Positions 6,541 to 7,413 of a DNA stretch of 7,413 nucleotides are shown in pieces (positions within the stretch are counted from its first letter, which is position 1; the number at the start of each line of letters is the position of its first letter). Origin of the DNA: an uncultured Rickettsiales bacterium (GTDB taxonomy: Bacteria; Pseudomonadota; Alphaproteobacteria; Rickettsiales; UBA1997); assembly GCA_951801155.1 (NCBI GenBank), contig CATOLK010000055.1:1-7413 (forward strand), in the 5' to 3' direction. Under the pieces are notes generated by a model, which searched no databases, had not been told where the DNA came from, and worked only from the letters and a program-made list of their open reading frames with translations. A program made the position numbers and the translations under genes.

Positions 6541-7413
6541 ATGGAGAAATACAACAATATTAGCAGCGATATTACAGAAGAAAATTTAGCGAAAAACATC
6601 AATTTAAACAAAATTGAAATTAACGATAATATTAAAAAATATATAATGATTTTTATTTTTAATGACTCGCTTCTATCTAACCAATTCGTAGAATTTTTAT
6701 TAGACCAAAAAGACGATGAAAATGGCTCAGCTGGAGATATAGATAACTTCCTAAAATCCATTGCAAGATTATCAACTAAATTAAAAGCTATAATAACAAA
6801 TTTAATAATAAAGAAAATATTAGAAAATCCAAAAAACAAATTATTATTAGACAGAATGAAAAAATTATTAGAAAATTTAGGTGTAGATATTAATAATTTG
6901 AATTTAGGAGAATTTATCGAAAAAATTGGACTTAAAGATGGTAAAAATATTAGTAAGAACTCTTTAACATCAAAAGGTAATATCAATATTAAAAAAGTTA
7001 ATAAAAAAATAAAGAAATTAAAATCAATAAAAAAATCTTTAGCAAAAAGTAGTATAATTAATAAATTATTTAATAAATTAAGTAAAGGAATTATTAAGGA
7101 TAAGAGTATTATTAAAAATAAAGAAGGTGGTACCATAAGTATAAATGGCAAAACATTAAAAAATAGTGATATTGAAAAAACTAGAAAAAAATTAAATGAA
7201 ATTGATAAAGCAAATAAAAATGAAAATATAAATAAAAATGGTAAAAAATCTCTGTTAGATAATGATAAAATTGATGCTATTTCAAAAAAATTAGGTCTAG
7301 ATAATGCAGATAAATCCATGAAAACAGATTTAGGAATAATGGGTAAATTTATAAATACTATGACAAAATTAAATGAAAAACTTTTAAGTTCTTCTAAAAA
7401 ACTTTCAAACGTA
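6541..7413 (+). CDS. Unknown lysine-rich protein (3' end beyond window)
   Basis: An uninterrupted frame of 291 codons runs from ATG to the window edge with no stop. I recognise no family. The protein starts MEKYNNISSDITEENLAKNI; a hydrophobic/amphipathic stretch lies at about 35-55 (YIMIFIFNDSLL then FVEFLL), too interrupted for a sure membrane helix. Residues 60-130 look helical with Leu/Ile/Lys heptad-like spacing. From 141 onward about 25% of residues are Lys (38 of 151), with many Asn, Ile and Ser. There is no signal peptide. The opposite-strand open frame (7319-6531) is Phe/Leu/Ile-rich, as expected for an antisense shadow of Lys/Asn codons. No Shine-Dalgarno is seen. C-ending codons fall from 17 of the first 80 to 9 of the next 211. 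It is divergent from the ankyrin gene. A secreted or nucleic-acid-binding protein is possible, but function is unknown. Confidence 0.75.
   Translation, partial: MEKYNNISSDITEENLAKNINLNKIEINDNIKKYIMIFIFNDSLLSNQFVEFLLDQKDDENGSAGDIDNFLKSIARLSTKLKAIITNLIIKKILENPKNKLLLDRMKKLLENLGVDINNLNLGEFIEKIGLKDGKNISKNSLTSKGNINIKKVNKKIKKLKSIKKSLAKSSIINKLFNKLSKGIIKDKSIIKNKEGGTISINGKTLKNSDIEKTRKKLNEIDKANKNENINKNGKKSLLDNDKIDAISKKLGLDNADKSMKTDLGIMGKFINTMTKLNEKLLSSSKKLSNV

Noticed and set aside
6531..7319. Minus-strand open frame of 262 codons, Phe/Leu/Ile-rich, resembling a membrane protein
   Set aside because: It is the antisense shadow of the plus-strand Lys/Asn-rich frame, which runs unbroken from 6541 to the edge with a promoter candidate; the hydrophobic composition follows from reverse-reading AAA and AAT codons.

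Overview
The window is very AT-rich and coding-dense. It carries part of a type IV secretion system (T4SS; virB10 and the start of virB11), the replication-repair ATPase gene rarA, a large ankyrin-repeat protein and an unknown lysine-rich protein. A P-type (vir-like) T4SS with a low-complexity-extended VirB10, many Lys/Asn/Ile codons, A/T-only palindromes and ankyrin proteins together point to an obligate intracellular alphaproteobacterium of the Rickettsiales type, probably a Rickettsiales or Midichloria-like endosymbiont. This assignment is inferred from gene content and composition; no rRNA or other taxonomic marker is present.

Layout. Four genes run leftward (minus strand) in the order ankyrin protein (5947-3539), rarA (3423-2155), virB10 (1824-256) and virB11 (250 to beyond the left edge). 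virB10 and virB11 are separated by 5 nt and form an operon. rarA has its own well-formed extended -10 promoter. It lies next to a 20-bp perfect palindrome that could also terminate the ankyrin transcript. The 330-bp gap before virB10 holds only A/T palindromes and weak promoter candidates. In the usual Rickettsiales cluster virB10 follows virB8-virB9; here rarA stands upstream instead, so the cluster is split.

The 593-bp gap 5948-6540 separates the ankyrin gene from a divergent plus-strand gene. The gap holds a promoter and a G-run ribosome binding site for the ankyrin gene, which starts with GTG. It also holds a GC-richer patch that looks like a decayed copy of the widespread 'GGATTCCTGC...GCAGGAATGAC' palindromic repeat. 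The plus-strand gene starts at 6541 and is open to the right edge (291 codons). It matches no family I know and changes codon composition sharply after about codon 80.

How the genes fit together. VirB10 links the inner- and outer-membrane parts of the T4SS channel, and VirB11 is its cytoplasmic traffic ATPase. Ankyrin proteins are known T4SS substrates in this bacterial group, so the ankyrin protein is a plausible but unproven effector. RarA is a housekeeping replication-fork factor with no evident link to secretion.
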